DNA of 64,000 bases from Novosphingobium silvae (GTDB lineage Bacteria; Pseudomonadota; Alphaproteobacteria; Sphingomonadales; Sphingomonadaceae), in contig NZ_WVTD01000002.1 in the NCBI RefSeq assembly GCF_009856825.1, forward strand, positions 186,001-250,000, given 5' to 3'. Both the position numbers and the translations under genes were made by a program. Position 1 is the first letter of the stretch. Each line of letters begins with the position of its first letter. Positions 17,598 to 26,717 of this stretch are shown in pieces. The notes beneath the pieces are model-generated. The model searched no databases, was not told the DNA's origin, and saw only the letters and a program-made list of their open reading frames with translations.

Positions 17598-18401
17598 TCA
17601 CATCGAGGGCGCGTAGCCTCCGTTCAGCGGATAGGTCTGCCCGGTGATCCATTCCGCCGCGTTCGAGCAAAGGAAAGCGACCAAGGCCGCAACGTCCGAG
17701 GACTTTCCATAGCGGCGTATGGTGTAGCGGGCCAGCTGTGCGCGGGCATGATCGGTCTGCGTAACTTCGGCCACCTTGTCGGCCGGCATGTCGGGCAGCA
17801 GCGAAGACAACGACACAGCATTGCTGGTAACATTGTAGCGCCCCAGCTCCTTGGCGATGGAGCGGACGAAGCCCTGCGCCCCCGCCTTTGCCGACGCGTA
17901 CACCGCGAGGCGCGGCTCTCCGATGCGGCCCGAGTCCGAGACGATGGTCACGATCCGGCCCTTCCTTGCGACAACCATGTTCGGGATGAAGGCGAAGCAG
18001 GCGTTGTAGACGCCATAAAGGTTGGTGCGCAGGTACCTGTCCCACGCAGAAGGATCCTCCTCCCAGAAGTCGAGCGAAGGGCGCAGCGATCCGTCCGGCC
18101 CCGCCATGCCGGCATTGTTGACGAGGATGGTCGCGGGCCCGAGTTCCCGCCTGATCCTTTCCTCGGCCGCGCGGACCGCCTCAAGGTCGCCCACGTCGAA
18201 GGGAACCGCCAGCGCCGGGACACCGGCCGCGCGAATCTCCTGCGCCACCGCTTCCGCCCGTTCGGCCGCGAAGTCGTTCACGGCGACGCCGCCCGCGTTG
18301 TGCCGCGCGAGTTCGAGAGCGATGGCTCGGCCGGCGTTCTGGCCGGCGCCGGTGACGATGGCGATCTGCCCGCCAAGGTCCAGAAGATCGTGTCCGCTCA
18401 T
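17598..18401 (-). CDS. Short-chain dehydrogenase/reductase
   Basis: 267 residues. Classical SDR: Rossmann motif TGAGQNAGRAIALELA, NNAG (VNNAGMAG), catalytic Ser in TIVSDSGRIG and YASAK (Y-x3-K), with the C-terminal GGYAPSM. The D of VAVNDFAAERAE after beta-2 leans to NAD specificity. Probably oxidises a hydroxyacyl-CoA or hydroxysteroid-like intermediate. It is the last gene of a minus-strand unit behind two acyl-CoA dehydrogenases. Confidence 0.88.
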   Translation of the reverse strand: MSGHDLLDLGGQIAIVTGAGQNAGRAIALELARHNAGGVAVNDFAAERAEAVAQEIRAAGVPALAVPFDVGDLEAVRAAEERIRRELGPATILVNNAGMAGPDGSLRPSLDFWEEDPSAWDRYLRTNLYGVYNACFAFIPNMVVARKGRIVTIVSDSGRIGEPRLAVYASAKAGAQGFVRSIAKELGRYNVTSNAVSLSSLLPDMPADKVAEVTQTDHARAQLARYTIRRYGKSSDVAALVAFLCSNAAEWITGQTYPLNGGYAPSM

Positions 18402-18453
18402 GCTTGCCCTCACCCTCGCGCTCGAGCGCCTATATGATCGACCGGATCGAGGT

Positions 18454-19374
18454 TCACTTGCCCCACAAGGCCTCGGCGGCAGCAAGCCCCTGATCCGCGC
18501 GCCCGCCCAGTTCGGCGGAAAGCAGCTTGAGGCGGTAGGTCCACAGATGCAGCGGATGTTCCAGCGTCATGCCCATGCCGCCAAGGAACTGGTGGTAGTC
18601 GTAGCACACGCGCTTCGTCGCTTCCTGCGCATGAAGTAGCGCCAAGGCAGCATCGGCTGCGGTGCCGCTCGCCGCCGCGCGTAGGGCCAGCCAGTAGACG
18701 CTGTTGGTGACGACCTGATCTTCGGCAAGCCGGTGGCGTAACGCCTGGAACGTCGCCAACGGGCGGCCGAACTGCCTGCGTTCTGAGACATGGCTCACCG
18801 TGCTGGCAAGGGCAGCGCCGAGAAGGCCCGCGGCTTCCGTCGCCACGGCGACACGCCATGCTCTCAAGACCTCGGCCGGGTCTACCTCATGCCGGGTCGG
18901 TGTGTCGGGTAGACCGGCCAGGAACGCCACCGGGTAGGCATAGGGCGTGTCATGCGACGCCGGAGCGATCTTGTCCTGCACCGCCGTAAAGCTGGAAACA
19001 CCCGAGCTTCCGACGACCACCACGGTGGCGCCCGGGCGCAGGAAACGCACCGGCGCGCCGGGGCGGCTTTCCTCCACAAGGCAGATCGGACGCGGCAGTT
19101 CGAGATCGATAAGCGGCCGCACCAGCGCCGATACTGCCGCCTCGACAGCGAAGGGCAGGCGCGCCAGCTTTTCCACTACTAGCGCGGCAGTGACCGGCCC
19201 GAGCTCATCGACGGCCAAGACGTCGAGGAAGCCGTTCTCCACGAGGGACGCGTCCAGTTCCGCGCTTTCAAGCACGAACGATGCATCGTGGAGCGGCACG
19301 GCGGCATATGGCCGGGCAAGGCTGTCGATCGAATCGAGGACCTGCGTCTGGTCCTCGCTGAGGGTCAGCTGCAT
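18454..19374 (-). CDS. Acyl-CoA dehydrogenase family protein, small subunit type
   Basis: 306 residues, shorter than standard acyl-CoA dehydrogenases (about 380). It lacks a normal substrate-binding middle domain but keeps the C-terminal helical bundle: RRQFGRPLATFQALRHRLAEDQV and YHQFLGGMGMTLEHPLHLWTYRLK. This is the pattern of the partner subunits in alpha2beta2 dehydrogenases such as the steroid side-chain FadE pairs of actinobacteria. It overlaps the upstream full-length gene by one base (TGATG), so both are probably made together as a heteromer. Confidence 0.85.
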   Translation of the reverse strand: MQLTLSEDQTQVLDSIDSLARPYAAVPLHDASFVLESAELDASLVENGFLDVLAVDELGPVTAALVVEKLARLPFAVEAAVSALVRPLIDLELPRPICLVEESRPGAPVRFLRPGATVVVVGSSGVSSFTAVQDKIAPASHDTPYAYPVAFLAGLPDTPTRHEVDPAEVLRAWRVAVATEAAGLLGAALASTVSHVSERRQFGRPLATFQALRHRLAEDQVVTNSVYWLALRAAASGTAADAALALLHAQEATKRVCYDYHQFLGGMGMTLEHPLHLWTYRLKLLSAELGGRADQGLAAAEALWGK

Positions 19375-20519
19375 CAGCGCGGCTCCCGGGGAAGTTCCAG
19401 CACTTCGCTGGCGATGATGTTGAGCTGGATCTCGGCCGAGCCGGCCGCGATGCCCGCCACGATGCCGCGCTGATGGTGCATTTTCAGGTAAGGCGAGGCG
19501 CCGGCGAGAACCTCGGGAAGAAACTCGACCACGAACTCGCAAACGACGCGCTCTGCCATGACCGTGGCATAGCGCGCCGAGCTGGATTCGGCGCCGATGG
19601 TCCGGCCGTCCGCCCGCCTTTGGACGACTGCGTAATTCGTCGTGGCCGCCGCCTCGCACAGCGCCGCGCAGCGTGCCGCCTCGATCCTTACGTATTCGCG
19701 TGAAAACCGGCCCTGCTCCCCCAGCATCTGCACGGCGCGATCGAGCGCGGCGCGTGCGAGAGTGAAGCGCGGAATACCGAGTCGTTCGTTACGCAGCGAA
19801 TAGGCGACGATCTCCCACGCCTGCCCCTCTTCGCCGAACCGGGCGCTTTCAGGCACGGTCACTTCGTCGAAGAAGACTTCGTGGATGTCGCCCTCGCCGA
19901 TCAACGAGGGAATCTGCCGCACGGTGATGCCGGGGGTATCCATCGGCACCAGGATGATGGTGATGCCTTTCTTCCGGTCGTCGCTGGTCCGCGTCAGCAG
20001 GAAGCAGGTGTCGGCGAGCCCGGCATAGCTGGTCCAGATCTTCTGGCCATCAATGACGTAGTTCCCGTCGACCAGCCTCGCCCGCGTACGCAGGGAAGCG
20101 AGGTCGGACCCCGCATCCGGCTCGGAGAAACCCTGGCACCAAAGCGACTGGCCCCTGGTGATCGGCTCGAGGTAGCGCCTTTTCTGATCCTCTGTCCCGT
20201 ATTTCTGCAGCGTGGGGCCGATCCAGTTGACGTTCATGTACTGCCCGCCGCGCGGCTCCCCGGCGATCCACATCTCCTCGGCCAGGATTTGCTGCTCCCA
20301 TGGCCCCAGCCCTTCGCCGCCCATCTCCACCGGCCAGTGCGGAAACAGTATCCCTGCCTCGGCCAGCTTCACGCAGAACTCGCGGGCGAAGGCCGTCAAC
20401 GCCGGGGAGGCCGGTCCATGCTCGGAGAATGCTTCCCAGTCCTGAGGAAGATTGGCATGGAGGAAATCGCGGATCTTGCGCCGGAATTCGTCCTGCTCGG
20501 CTGTCCATTCGAATTGCAT
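19374..20519 (-). CDS. Acyl-CoA dehydrogenase family protein, large subunit type
   Basis: 381 residues, full length. N-terminal helical domain, then FAD/substrate segments LWCQGFSEPDAGSDLASLRTRA and YVIDGQKIWTSYAGLADTCFLL, and a C-terminal bundle ending AAGSAEIQLNIIASEVLELP. The Glu that serves as catalytic base in MCAD-type enzymes (YEGT) is Ala here (IAAGS), as is common in large subunits of heteromeric forms. First gene of the minus-strand unit with the small subunit and SDR; it diverges from the Rieske gene. Confidence 0.9.
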   Translation of the reverse strand: MQFEWTAEQDEFRRKIRDFLHANLPQDWEAFSEHGPASPALTAFAREFCVKLAEAGILFPHWPVEMGGEGLGPWEQQILAEEMWIAGEPRGGQYMNVNWIGPTLQKYGTEDQKRRYLEPITRGQSLWCQGFSEPDAGSDLASLRTRARLVDGNYVIDGQKIWTSYAGLADTCFLLTRTSDDRKKGITIILVPMDTPGITVRQIPSLIGEGDIHEVFFDEVTVPESARFGEEGQAWEIVAYSLRNERLGIPRFTLARAALDRAVQMLGEQGRFSREYVRIEAARCAALCEAAATTNYAVVQRRADGRTIGAESSSARYATVMAERVVCEFVVEFLPEVLAGASPYLKMHHQRGIVAGIAAGSAEIQLNIIASEVLELPREPR

Positions 20520-20783
20520 CGGCGCGGCGCTCTCCCGGTTGCAGAACCTGCGTTAACGCCAACTCTGAGGCCGGAACAAGCCGCCTCCCACGTTTACCGC
20601 CCCGACGAAAAAGCCCGCGCTAAGGGCCCTTTGCGGCGTTGTCCTTCGCTCATCTTATCGCGTCCGCGGCTTGCCCTGGAAATGATCGCCGGGGTACTTC
20701 AATTGCTTGGCCCTGCTGTGCTTGTGCCATCGGGGCGACCACGGCGGTCGGGAGGTACAGATGCAGAAAGTCGAACCGGCGCG

Positions 20784-21098
20784 ATGAGTGAAAAAGCATT
20801 CGTTGCCGTGGCCAAGCTGGAAGACATTCCTGCAGGCGCCAGGAAAGTGGTGGAGATCGGCGGGGTAAGCGTGATCCTTGTCCATGCAAAAGATCGCATC
20901 TTCGCGGTCCGCAACCTTTGCAGCCACGCATACGAGACGCTGGAGTGCGGGAGGGTTCGTGCGGGCTGGATTTCATGCCCGGTGCATGGCGCGCGCTTCG
21001 ATCTGGAAACGGGAAAGCCGCTGAACCCGCCCGCGACGATGCCGATCGAGACTTACGCAGTCCGCACGATCGGAGACACGATCGAGGTCGCTCTGTGA
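20784..21098 (+). CDS. Rieske-type [2Fe-2S] ferredoxin
   Basis: 104 residues, a complete small Rieske protein. The cluster ligands are seen as CSH (NLCSHAYETLECG) and CPVH (WISCPVHGARFD), i.e. C-x-H-x16-C-x2-H spacing. Such proteins pass electrons to ring-hydroxylating oxygenases or act in nitrite-reductase-like systems; no oxygenase subunit is in the window. It lies between two divergent acyl-CoA dehydrogenase units and probably belongs to the catabolic region. Confidence 0.88.
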   Translation: MSEKAFVAVAKLEDIPAGARKVVEIGGVSVILVHAKDRIFAVRNLCSHAYETLECGRVRAGWISCPVHGARFDLETGKPLNPPATMPIETYAVRTIGDTIEVAL

Positions 21099-21196
21099 CG
21101 GCCGCTTTGCCGCGCTGCGATGCTCATCCAAGCGATATCGCCGGCGCGTAACGCCTGTTCTGGACGTGCGTCGGATCGCTGTGCTTGGACGAGGCG

Positions 21197-22378
21197 ATGA
21201 CCGATACGCCCGAACTGGAAGCTTTGCGCAGCGAAGTGCGCGCCTTTCTCGCAGCACATGCGCCGCGCAATTGGCGGGCGGCAAGCCGCGCCCAGAGCGA
21301 CTTCGTCGCGACCCAGCGCGCCTGGTTCGCCCGTCTGGTAGAAGCCGGTTATGCAATTCCGCACTGGCCCGCCGAGTACCCGGGTGGCGGCCGCTCGCTT
21401 GCCGAACAGAAAGTGATATACGAGGAACTCGCCAAGGCGGACTGCCCGCGCCTGCTGCTTTCCTTCGTCTCGACCTATCACGCTTTCGCCACCTTGCACG
21501 AATGTGGGAGCAGGGAGCAGCAGGAGCGTTATCTCCCGCGCATCCTTGAAGGCGAGACGTGGTGTCAAGGCTTCTCCGAGCCCGGCGCGGGATCCGACCT
21601 TGCCGCGATAAAGACCAGGGCAGAGCGCAAAGGCAATGTCTACGTGGTCAGCGGGCAGAAAGTCTGGTCCACCATGGCGCAGTTCGCCGACAAGTGCCTG
21701 CTGCTGGTGCGAACGTCTTCGGAAGGCGCGAAGCAGGCGGGCATCACGTACCTGCTCATGGACATGAAAGCGCCCGGCGTCTCCGTTCGGGCAATCCACC
21801 AGATCCAGGGCGACGAGGAGTTCGCCGAGATTTTCCTCGACAATGTCGAAATTCCCGTCTCCGAGCGGGTCGGCGAGGAAGGCCGAGGCTGGGCCGTCGC
21901 GCAGGCGACGCTCGCGTCGGAACGCGGCTTGACGCTCATGGAACTGTCGTACCGCATGCGCGGAGCCCTAGGCCGAGTGGCACGGCTGATCCGCCAGCAC
22001 GGGCGTGAAGAGGACCGCGGGGTGCTGCGGGACTTTGGTGCCCTGACCATGCAAGTCGACGCCGTATGCGCGCTTGCCGACCGGTTCCTCGACAATCGCA
22101 TCAGGGGCATCGAACGAGCAGGGGACGCATCGATCGTCAAGAACAGCTACAGCCGGGCATTGCGTGCCTACTCCAAACTCGGCCTCCGGCTTGGCGGGAT
22201 GGACGAACAGTATGTGGCGCCGATCACGTTCGGCGACCTCAATACGGGGAACTGGATGGCGGACTTCATGAATTCCTACGCCTGGACGATCGCGGGCGGC
22301 AGCGAGGAAGTCCAGCGCAACATCATTGCCGAGCGCATGCTCGACATGCCGCGTGAGCCGAAGGACTGGTCTCTCTGA
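21197..22378 (+). CDS. Acyl-CoA dehydrogenase family protein, large subunit type
   Basis: 393 residues. Key segments: TWCQGFSEPGAGSDLAAIKTRA, VVSGQKVWSTMAQFADKCLLLVR, and a C-terminal IAGGSEEVQRNIIAERML. As in the other large subunit, the MCAD-type catalytic Glu position is Ala. I chose the ATG at 21197 with GGACGAGG ahead; a TTG lies 12 bases upstream. It is followed with a one-base gap by a short dehydrogenase partner, making a second heteromer pair facing the opposite way from the first. Confidence 0.9.
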   Translation: MTDTPELEALRSEVRAFLAAHAPRNWRAASRAQSDFVATQRAWFARLVEAGYAIPHWPAEYPGGGRSLAEQKVIYEELAKADCPRLLLSFVSTYHAFATLHECGSREQQERYLPRILEGETWCQGFSEPGAGSDLAAIKTRAERKGNVYVVSGQKVWSTMAQFADKCLLLVRTSSEGAKQAGITYLLMDMKAPGVSVRAIHQIQGDEEFAEIFLDNVEIPVSERVGEEGRGWAVAQATLASERGLTLMELSYRMRGALGRVARLIRQHGREEDRGVLRDFGALTMQVDAVCALADRFLDNRIRGIERAGDASIVKNSYSRALRAYSKLGLRLGGMDEQYVAPITFGDLNTGNWMADFMNSYAWTIAGGSEEVQRNIIAERMLDMPREPKDWSL

Positions 22379-22379
22379 C

Positions 22380-23393
22380 ATGATCGAACTGAACGAACTC
22401 ACCGATGCAGCCCAGAAGGCGTTCCCAGCCGGCACGCTCTCCCCTTCGCGAGAGAAAAGCTGGCACCTTGCCGCAGAGTTAGGCTGGCTCATGGTTAGAT
22501 TGCCCGAGGAGGATGGGGGTCTGGGTCTCGGCCGTGAAGCTTCCACCGCTATCCACCACGAGATGGGCCGCGTGCTGTCGACAGCCCCCTTGATCCCGGC
22601 GCAGCTTGGTCTCGGAGCGGTGGCGGCAAGCAGCATGGCGAGGCGTTCCGAGTGGCTCGAGCGTCTTGCCGGCGGAGAGTATGCGCCGCTCCACCTCCTG
22701 GCCGCGAACCTGAGGGCATCTTCCGGCGGGACAGTCTCAGGCACGGTCTACGGCGTATTCGACGCCGACATGGCAGCCGCGTTCATCGCCAGACTACCCG
22801 GCGGCTACGCCCTGATCCCCAGCGGTGCGCCGGGCGTATCTTTCCATGAGCGGCCCATCTGGGACAGGAGCCGCCGCCTGTTCGATCTGGTGCTGGACGG
22901 CTACGCTCCCGATTCGGAGTTGAAGTTGGTCGGCACGGAGGCTGCCCCTGCCCTGCACGATCTGCTGGCAGCCGAGGCGCATCTCGCGCTTGCAGCCGAC
23001 TGTCTTGGCGCTGCCTCTGCCGCGCTCGACATGACGATCGAGTACATGAAGATGCGACGCCAGTTCGGCCGACCCATCGCCATGTTCCAGGCGCTCAAGC
23101 ACCGGGCCGCAGACATGAAGAGCCGCATCGTCCTGGCCGAAGCCCTGCTTTGGGAGAGGGTCCACAACCTTGATGCCTCAAACATCCAGATGGCCGCCGC
23201 AAAGACCCTTTCTGCCGAGGCATTCGCGGCTGTCACCGAAGAAGCCATTCAGCTTCACGGCGGCATCGGACTGACAGAAGAGCACCCGATCCATCGCTTC
23301 ATGAAGCGCGCGATGCTCAACCTGCAGCTCTGCGGCTCGCCCGATCACTGGAACGAGAAAGCAGGCCGCGAGGCGCTCGCAATGCTGCGCTGA
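22380..23393 (+). CDS. Acyl-CoA dehydrogenase family protein, small subunit type
   Basis: 337 residues. Contains RLPEEDGGLGLGREASTAIHHEMGR near the N-terminus, RRQFGRPIAMFQALKHRAADMKSR, and AIQLHGGIGLTEEHPIHRFMKRAML, typical of FadE27-like small subunits. Shorter than a stand-alone dehydrogenase and placed one base after a large-subunit gene. The pair likely forms one alpha2beta2 enzyme for a bulky acyl-CoA. Confidence 0.87.
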   Translation: MIELNELTDAAQKAFPAGTLSPSREKSWHLAAELGWLMVRLPEEDGGLGLGREASTAIHHEMGRVLSTAPLIPAQLGLGAVAASSMARRSEWLERLAGGEYAPLHLLAANLRASSGGTVSGTVYGVFDADMAAAFIARLPGGYALIPSGAPGVSFHERPIWDRSRRLFDLVLDGYAPDSELKLVGTEAAPALHDLLAAEAHLALAADCLGAASAALDMTIEYMKMRRQFGRPIAMFQALKHRAADMKSRIVLAEALLWERVHNLDASNIQMAAAKTLSAEAFAAVTEEAIQLHGGIGLTEEHPIHRFMKRAMLNLQLCGSPDHWNEKAGREALAMLR

Positions 23394-23470
23394 ACCGCAG
23401 TGAACTACCAGGACCACGGCAGCGGAGCATGCCTTGCAACGCCTGGGCGGCGCCGTCCGTTGTGCACGAC

Positions 23471-24421
23471 ATGGCCACTCGATCGCAGCCCCGTTCTCCC
23501 GGGCACATCCGCGAAAACATCGTCCTTTACGGGGCGCTTGCCGCCAACCTGGGGATCGCGATAGCCAAGTTCGTGGCGGCCGCGATCGGCGGCTCGTCGG
23601 CCATGGCGACGGAAGGCGTCCATTCGCTCGTCGACAGCGGCAACCAGGTGCTGCTGCTCTACGGGCAAAAGCAGGGCCGCCGCGCGCCGGACAACGCGCA
23701 CCCCTTCGGTTACGGACGCGAGCTCTACTTCTGGGCCTTCGTGGTCGCCATCCTGATCTTTGCAGGCGGCGCCGGCATTTCGATCTATGAGGGCATCGCT
23801 CATATTCGCGATCCTCATCCGATTGAGGATCCGATGCTCAGCTACATCGTGCTGGGCATTGCCTTCGTCATGGAAGGTGCTTCCTGGGCGATCGCTGTCC
23901 GCGAATTCAACGCTGCGCGTGATGACCAGGGATGGTGGCAGGCGATCCACCGATCCAAGGACCCGCCGGGCTTCATCGTTCTGTTCGAGGACAGCGCTGC
24001 GCTCGTCGGCCTCGTTGTCGCCGCACTGGGCATATGGGCAAGCGCGTACTTCGAGGAGCCGCGCCTGGATGGCGCCGCGTCTGTGCTTATCGGACTGGTG
24101 CTCGCCGCGGTCGCCGTGCTTCTGGCGCGCGAGTCCAAGGGCCTGCTGATCGGCGAGGCGGCCGATCCTGACCTGATCCGGCAATTGCGCTCCATCATGG
24201 AAGGTAATGCCTGCATCACCTCGGTAAATCACGTGCGTACCGTTCACACCGGCCCGGACGCGGTATTCGTCGCCATCAGTGCCGATTTCGACGACCACCT
24301 GCCGATGGGAGAGGCCGAGACCCTGATAGAGGAACTGGAAACACGGATGAAGGCTCTCTCGCCCAAGATCACCTCGATCTACATCCGTCCCGAGAAGCGC
24401 GAGCAGGCATTCGTCGCGTAA
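23471..24421 (+). CDS. Cation diffusion facilitator (CDF) transporter
   Basis: 316 residues with about six hydrophobic segments. Metal-site and family features: SSAMATEGVHSLVDSGNQVLLL and APDNAHPFGYGRELYFWAF, then a cytoplasmic C-terminal dimerisation domain (about 215-316). It exports divalent metals such as zinc, iron or manganese by proton exchange; metal unknown. I chose MATRSQPRSP; an earlier in-frame ATG at 23429 is possible, as neither has a good ribosome site. Confidence 0.82.
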   Translation: MATRSQPRSPGHIRENIVLYGALAANLGIAIAKFVAAAIGGSSAMATEGVHSLVDSGNQVLLLYGQKQGRRAPDNAHPFGYGRELYFWAFVVAILIFAGGAGISIYEGIAHIRDPHPIEDPMLSYIVLGIAFVMEGASWAIAVREFNAARDDQGWWQAIHRSKDPPGFIVLFEDSAALVGLVVAALGIWASAYFEEPRLDGAASVLIGLVLAAVAVLLARESKGLLIGEAADPDLIRQLRSIMEGNACITSVNHVRTVHTGPDAVFVAISADFDDHLPMGEAETLIEELETRMKALSPKITSIYIRPEKREQAFVA

Positions 24422-24448
24422 ATCGACCGTGTCGTTCACCCAGCCATA

Positions 24449-24496
24449 ATATCGAAAGGCTCTGCTTTCGCGAAACGAGAAAAGGCTTTTCGATAT
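24449..24496. terminator. Nested inverted repeats between convergent genes
   Basis: ATATCGAAA (24449-24457) pairs with TTTCGATAT (24488-24496), and the palindrome TTTCGCGAAA (24466-24475) sits in the spacer. It lies between the convergent stops of the CDF transporter and the E1 beta gene. A bidirectional terminator is the simplest reading; the U-tract is short in both directions. Confidence 0.4.
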
Positions 24497-24516
24497 GATA
24501 ACTTCCGGTCAGCGGC

Positions 24517-25536
24517 TCACTCGTACGCGCAAAGCGCCTTGGCAGCTTCGGCGATATCGGCAGGCTGTACGAGGAAGGCGTCTTCCAGCGGCTTTGCGAA
24601 CGGTACGGCGCTGTAAGGCGCACCGAGCCGACGAACGGGTGCCTTCATTTTGCGGAAAAGGGCCTCCTGGATCGTTGCCGCGATCTCGCCGCCGGGCCCG
24701 AAGTGACGTACCGCTTCATGAACCACGATCGCCCTGCCGGTCTTTTCGGCCGAAGCAAGGACAGCGTCCTTGTCCCATGGAGAAACCGTGCGCAGATCGA
24801 TCACTTCTGCGGAAATGCCGGCCGCTTCCAATTCCACGGCTGCGGCCATGCAGTTGGCGACCATTCCCGAGTAGGTAATCAGCGAGATGTGGCTTCCTTC
24901 GCGTGCGAGGCGCGCCTTGCCTAGGGGGATTGGGCCCTGGTCGGATGCGACCTCGCCCGGAACGAACAGCGTGCGGCTGTTCTCGATGAAGAGAACCGGA
25001 TCAGGATCCTGGATGGCCGCGAGCAGCAGGCCCTTGTAATCCGCCGGAGTGGCGGGTGCCACCACCTTGATGCCGGCGGTATGGGCGAACCAGCCTTCAT
25101 AATGATCCGAGTGCTGCCCCGCCGTCTGCCATCCGGCGCCGGTGAGGGTGCGGATCACAAGCGGAACCTGGCTCTGCCCTCCCGACATGAAACGCAGCTT
25201 CGCAGCGTGGTTGACGATCATGTCCATGGCCACTGTGATGAAGTTCATCAGCATGATCTCGGCCACGGGTTTGTAGCCCGCCATGGCAGCGCCCACGGCC
25301 GCGCCGACGATGGACTGTTCCGCGATGGGAGTGGAGCGCACGCGCAGATCGCCGAACCTGCTCGACAAGCCGCGGGTCGTACCCATGACGCCGCCGCCCT
25401 CGCGATCGGCTACATCCTCTCCGAAGACAAGGACCTTGGGATCTTCCTCCATGGCCTGGAACAGCGCCGCGGTGACGGCGGCCTGCCCGGTCATCTTCAG
25501 AGTTTCGGCGACGGGTTCGACGGTATCGGTGCTCAT
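24517..25536 (-). CDS. 2-oxoacid dehydrogenase E1 component, beta subunit
   Basis: 339 residues, transketolase-like pyrimidine-binding and C-terminal domains. Signatures: KVLVFGEDVADREGGGVMGTT, RVRSTPIAEQSIVGAAVGAAM and AIVVHEAVRHFGPGGEI. It pairs with the alpha subunit to form a thiamine-diphosphate E1 that decarboxylates a 2-oxoacid or acetoin-like substrate. The alpha stop overlaps this start by four bases. No E2 or E3 gene adjoins, so the acyl acceptor is unclear. Confidence 0.92.
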   Translation of the reverse strand: MSTDTVEPVAETLKMTGQAAVTAALFQAMEEDPKVLVFGEDVADREGGGVMGTTRGLSSRFGDLRVRSTPIAEQSIVGAAVGAAMAGYKPVAEIMLMNFITVAMDMIVNHAAKLRFMSGGQSQVPLVIRTLTGAGWQTAGQHSDHYEGWFAHTAGIKVVAPATPADYKGLLLAAIQDPDPVLFIENSRTLFVPGEVASDQGPIPLGKARLAREGSHISLITYSGMVANCMAAAVELEAAGISAEVIDLRTVSPWDKDAVLASAEKTGRAIVVHEAVRHFGPGGEIAATIQEALFRKMKAPVRRLGAPYSAVPFAKPLEDAFLVQPADIAEAAKALCAYE

Positions 25537-26531
25537 GCCGGAATCTCCTCGGCAAAGACGTCGCGGCGCAGTTCGTCCGCCGACGCGTATCCACTCTCGA
25601 AGGCGAAATCGATCGCGTCCTGCACTTCGGCCTCTATTGTCGCCTTCATCTCCTCGAGTTGCGCTTCGGTCGCCGCACCGGTTTCGAGGAGGTGCTGACG
25701 AAACAGGACCAGCGGATCCTTCGCGAGGGCCGCTTCCTTCTCTTCCTTGGTCATGTACGAATCATTGTCTCCGAACACATGACCCATAAAGCGGAACGTC
25801 TTGCACTCCAGCAGCGTCGGCCCTTCACCGGCGCGCGCACGCTCGATGGCCGCATGGGCATGCGCGTACATGTCATATGGATCGTTTCCGTCGACGGTGT
25901 AGCCCGGCATGCCATAGCCGATCGCGCGCTTGGCGATGAAATCCACCGAAGTCGCGTTCTCGTAGCGGGTATGCTCCGCGAAGCCGTTGTTCGAACAGAC
26001 GAAAACGACCGGCAGCTTCCAGACTGAGGCCAAGTTCAGCGCCTCGTGGAAAGCACCGATATTGCTGGCGCCGTCCCCGAAGTAGGCGACTGTCACACGC
26101 CTCGAGCCATCCAGCAGCGAGGCCCAAGCGAAGCCGTTGGCGATCGGCATGGAGGAACCCACGATCCCCGTGGTGACCATCACGCCCGTCTCGGGGTGAG
26201 TGAGGTGCATCGGCCCGCCCTTGCCCTTACAGGTGCCATCCACCCGGCCGCAGATCTCCGCCCAGAGCGGGCGCAGCGGCATGCCCTTGGCGACCATGTC
26301 GTGGATGCCGCGGTAGATCGTGCAGATCACGTCGTCGTCGGTCATGAGGTTGGACAGGGTGGCGGGAATGACTTCCTGTCCGCGCGCCGAGTAGTAGGGA
26401 GCGGTGATGCGACCACGGCGGATCTGCGTCCGCGTAAACTCGTCGTTACGCTCGATCCGTAGCATACGGCGGAAAATGTCGAGCTGCGTGGCGGCGTCGG
26501 GGCTCGCCCGGTTTTCCAGTGTCTGGCTCAT
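25533..26531 (-). CDS. 2-oxoacid dehydrogenase E1 component, alpha subunit
   Basis: 332 residues. The thiamine-diphosphate motif is present: YFGDGASNIGAFHEALNLA, ending in VFVCSNNGFAEHTRY. Other family marks are RGHDMV-like IHDMVAKGMPLRP, GKGGPMHLTHPETG and FRFMGHVFGDNDSYM. Closest in style to acetoin dehydrogenase / pyruvate E1 alpha proteins. First gene of a two-gene unit with the beta subunit. Confidence 0.92.
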   Translation of the reverse strand: MSQTLENRASPDAATQLDIFRRMLRIERNDEFTRTQIRRGRITAPYYSARGQEVIPATLSNLMTDDDVICTIYRGIHDMVAKGMPLRPLWAEICGRVDGTCKGKGGPMHLTHPETGVMVTTGIVGSSMPIANGFAWASLLDGSRRVTVAYFGDGASNIGAFHEALNLASVWKLPVVFVCSNNGFAEHTRYENATSVDFIAKRAIGYGMPGYTVDGNDPYDMYAHAHAAIERARAGEGPTLLECKTFRFMGHVFGDNDSYMTKEEKEAALAKDPLVLFRQHLLETGAATEAQLEEMKATIEAEVQDAIDFAFESGYASADELRRDVFAEEIPA

Positions 26532-26717
26532 GAGTCCTCTCTCGAACGGCGGGGCCTGTCGCCCTGCCGATGAGCGGGGCTGAACATAGGTTCAGTACCC
26601 GTCGTGTTCATCCATGCAAGGACGAGCGAAACGCCTCAGCGGTATCTCCCGCGAGCCGCAATCCGCCGGGGCTCGCGTGTGTCGCAGCGTGATCGTCATC
26701 GCCTCGCCGCACGGTCC

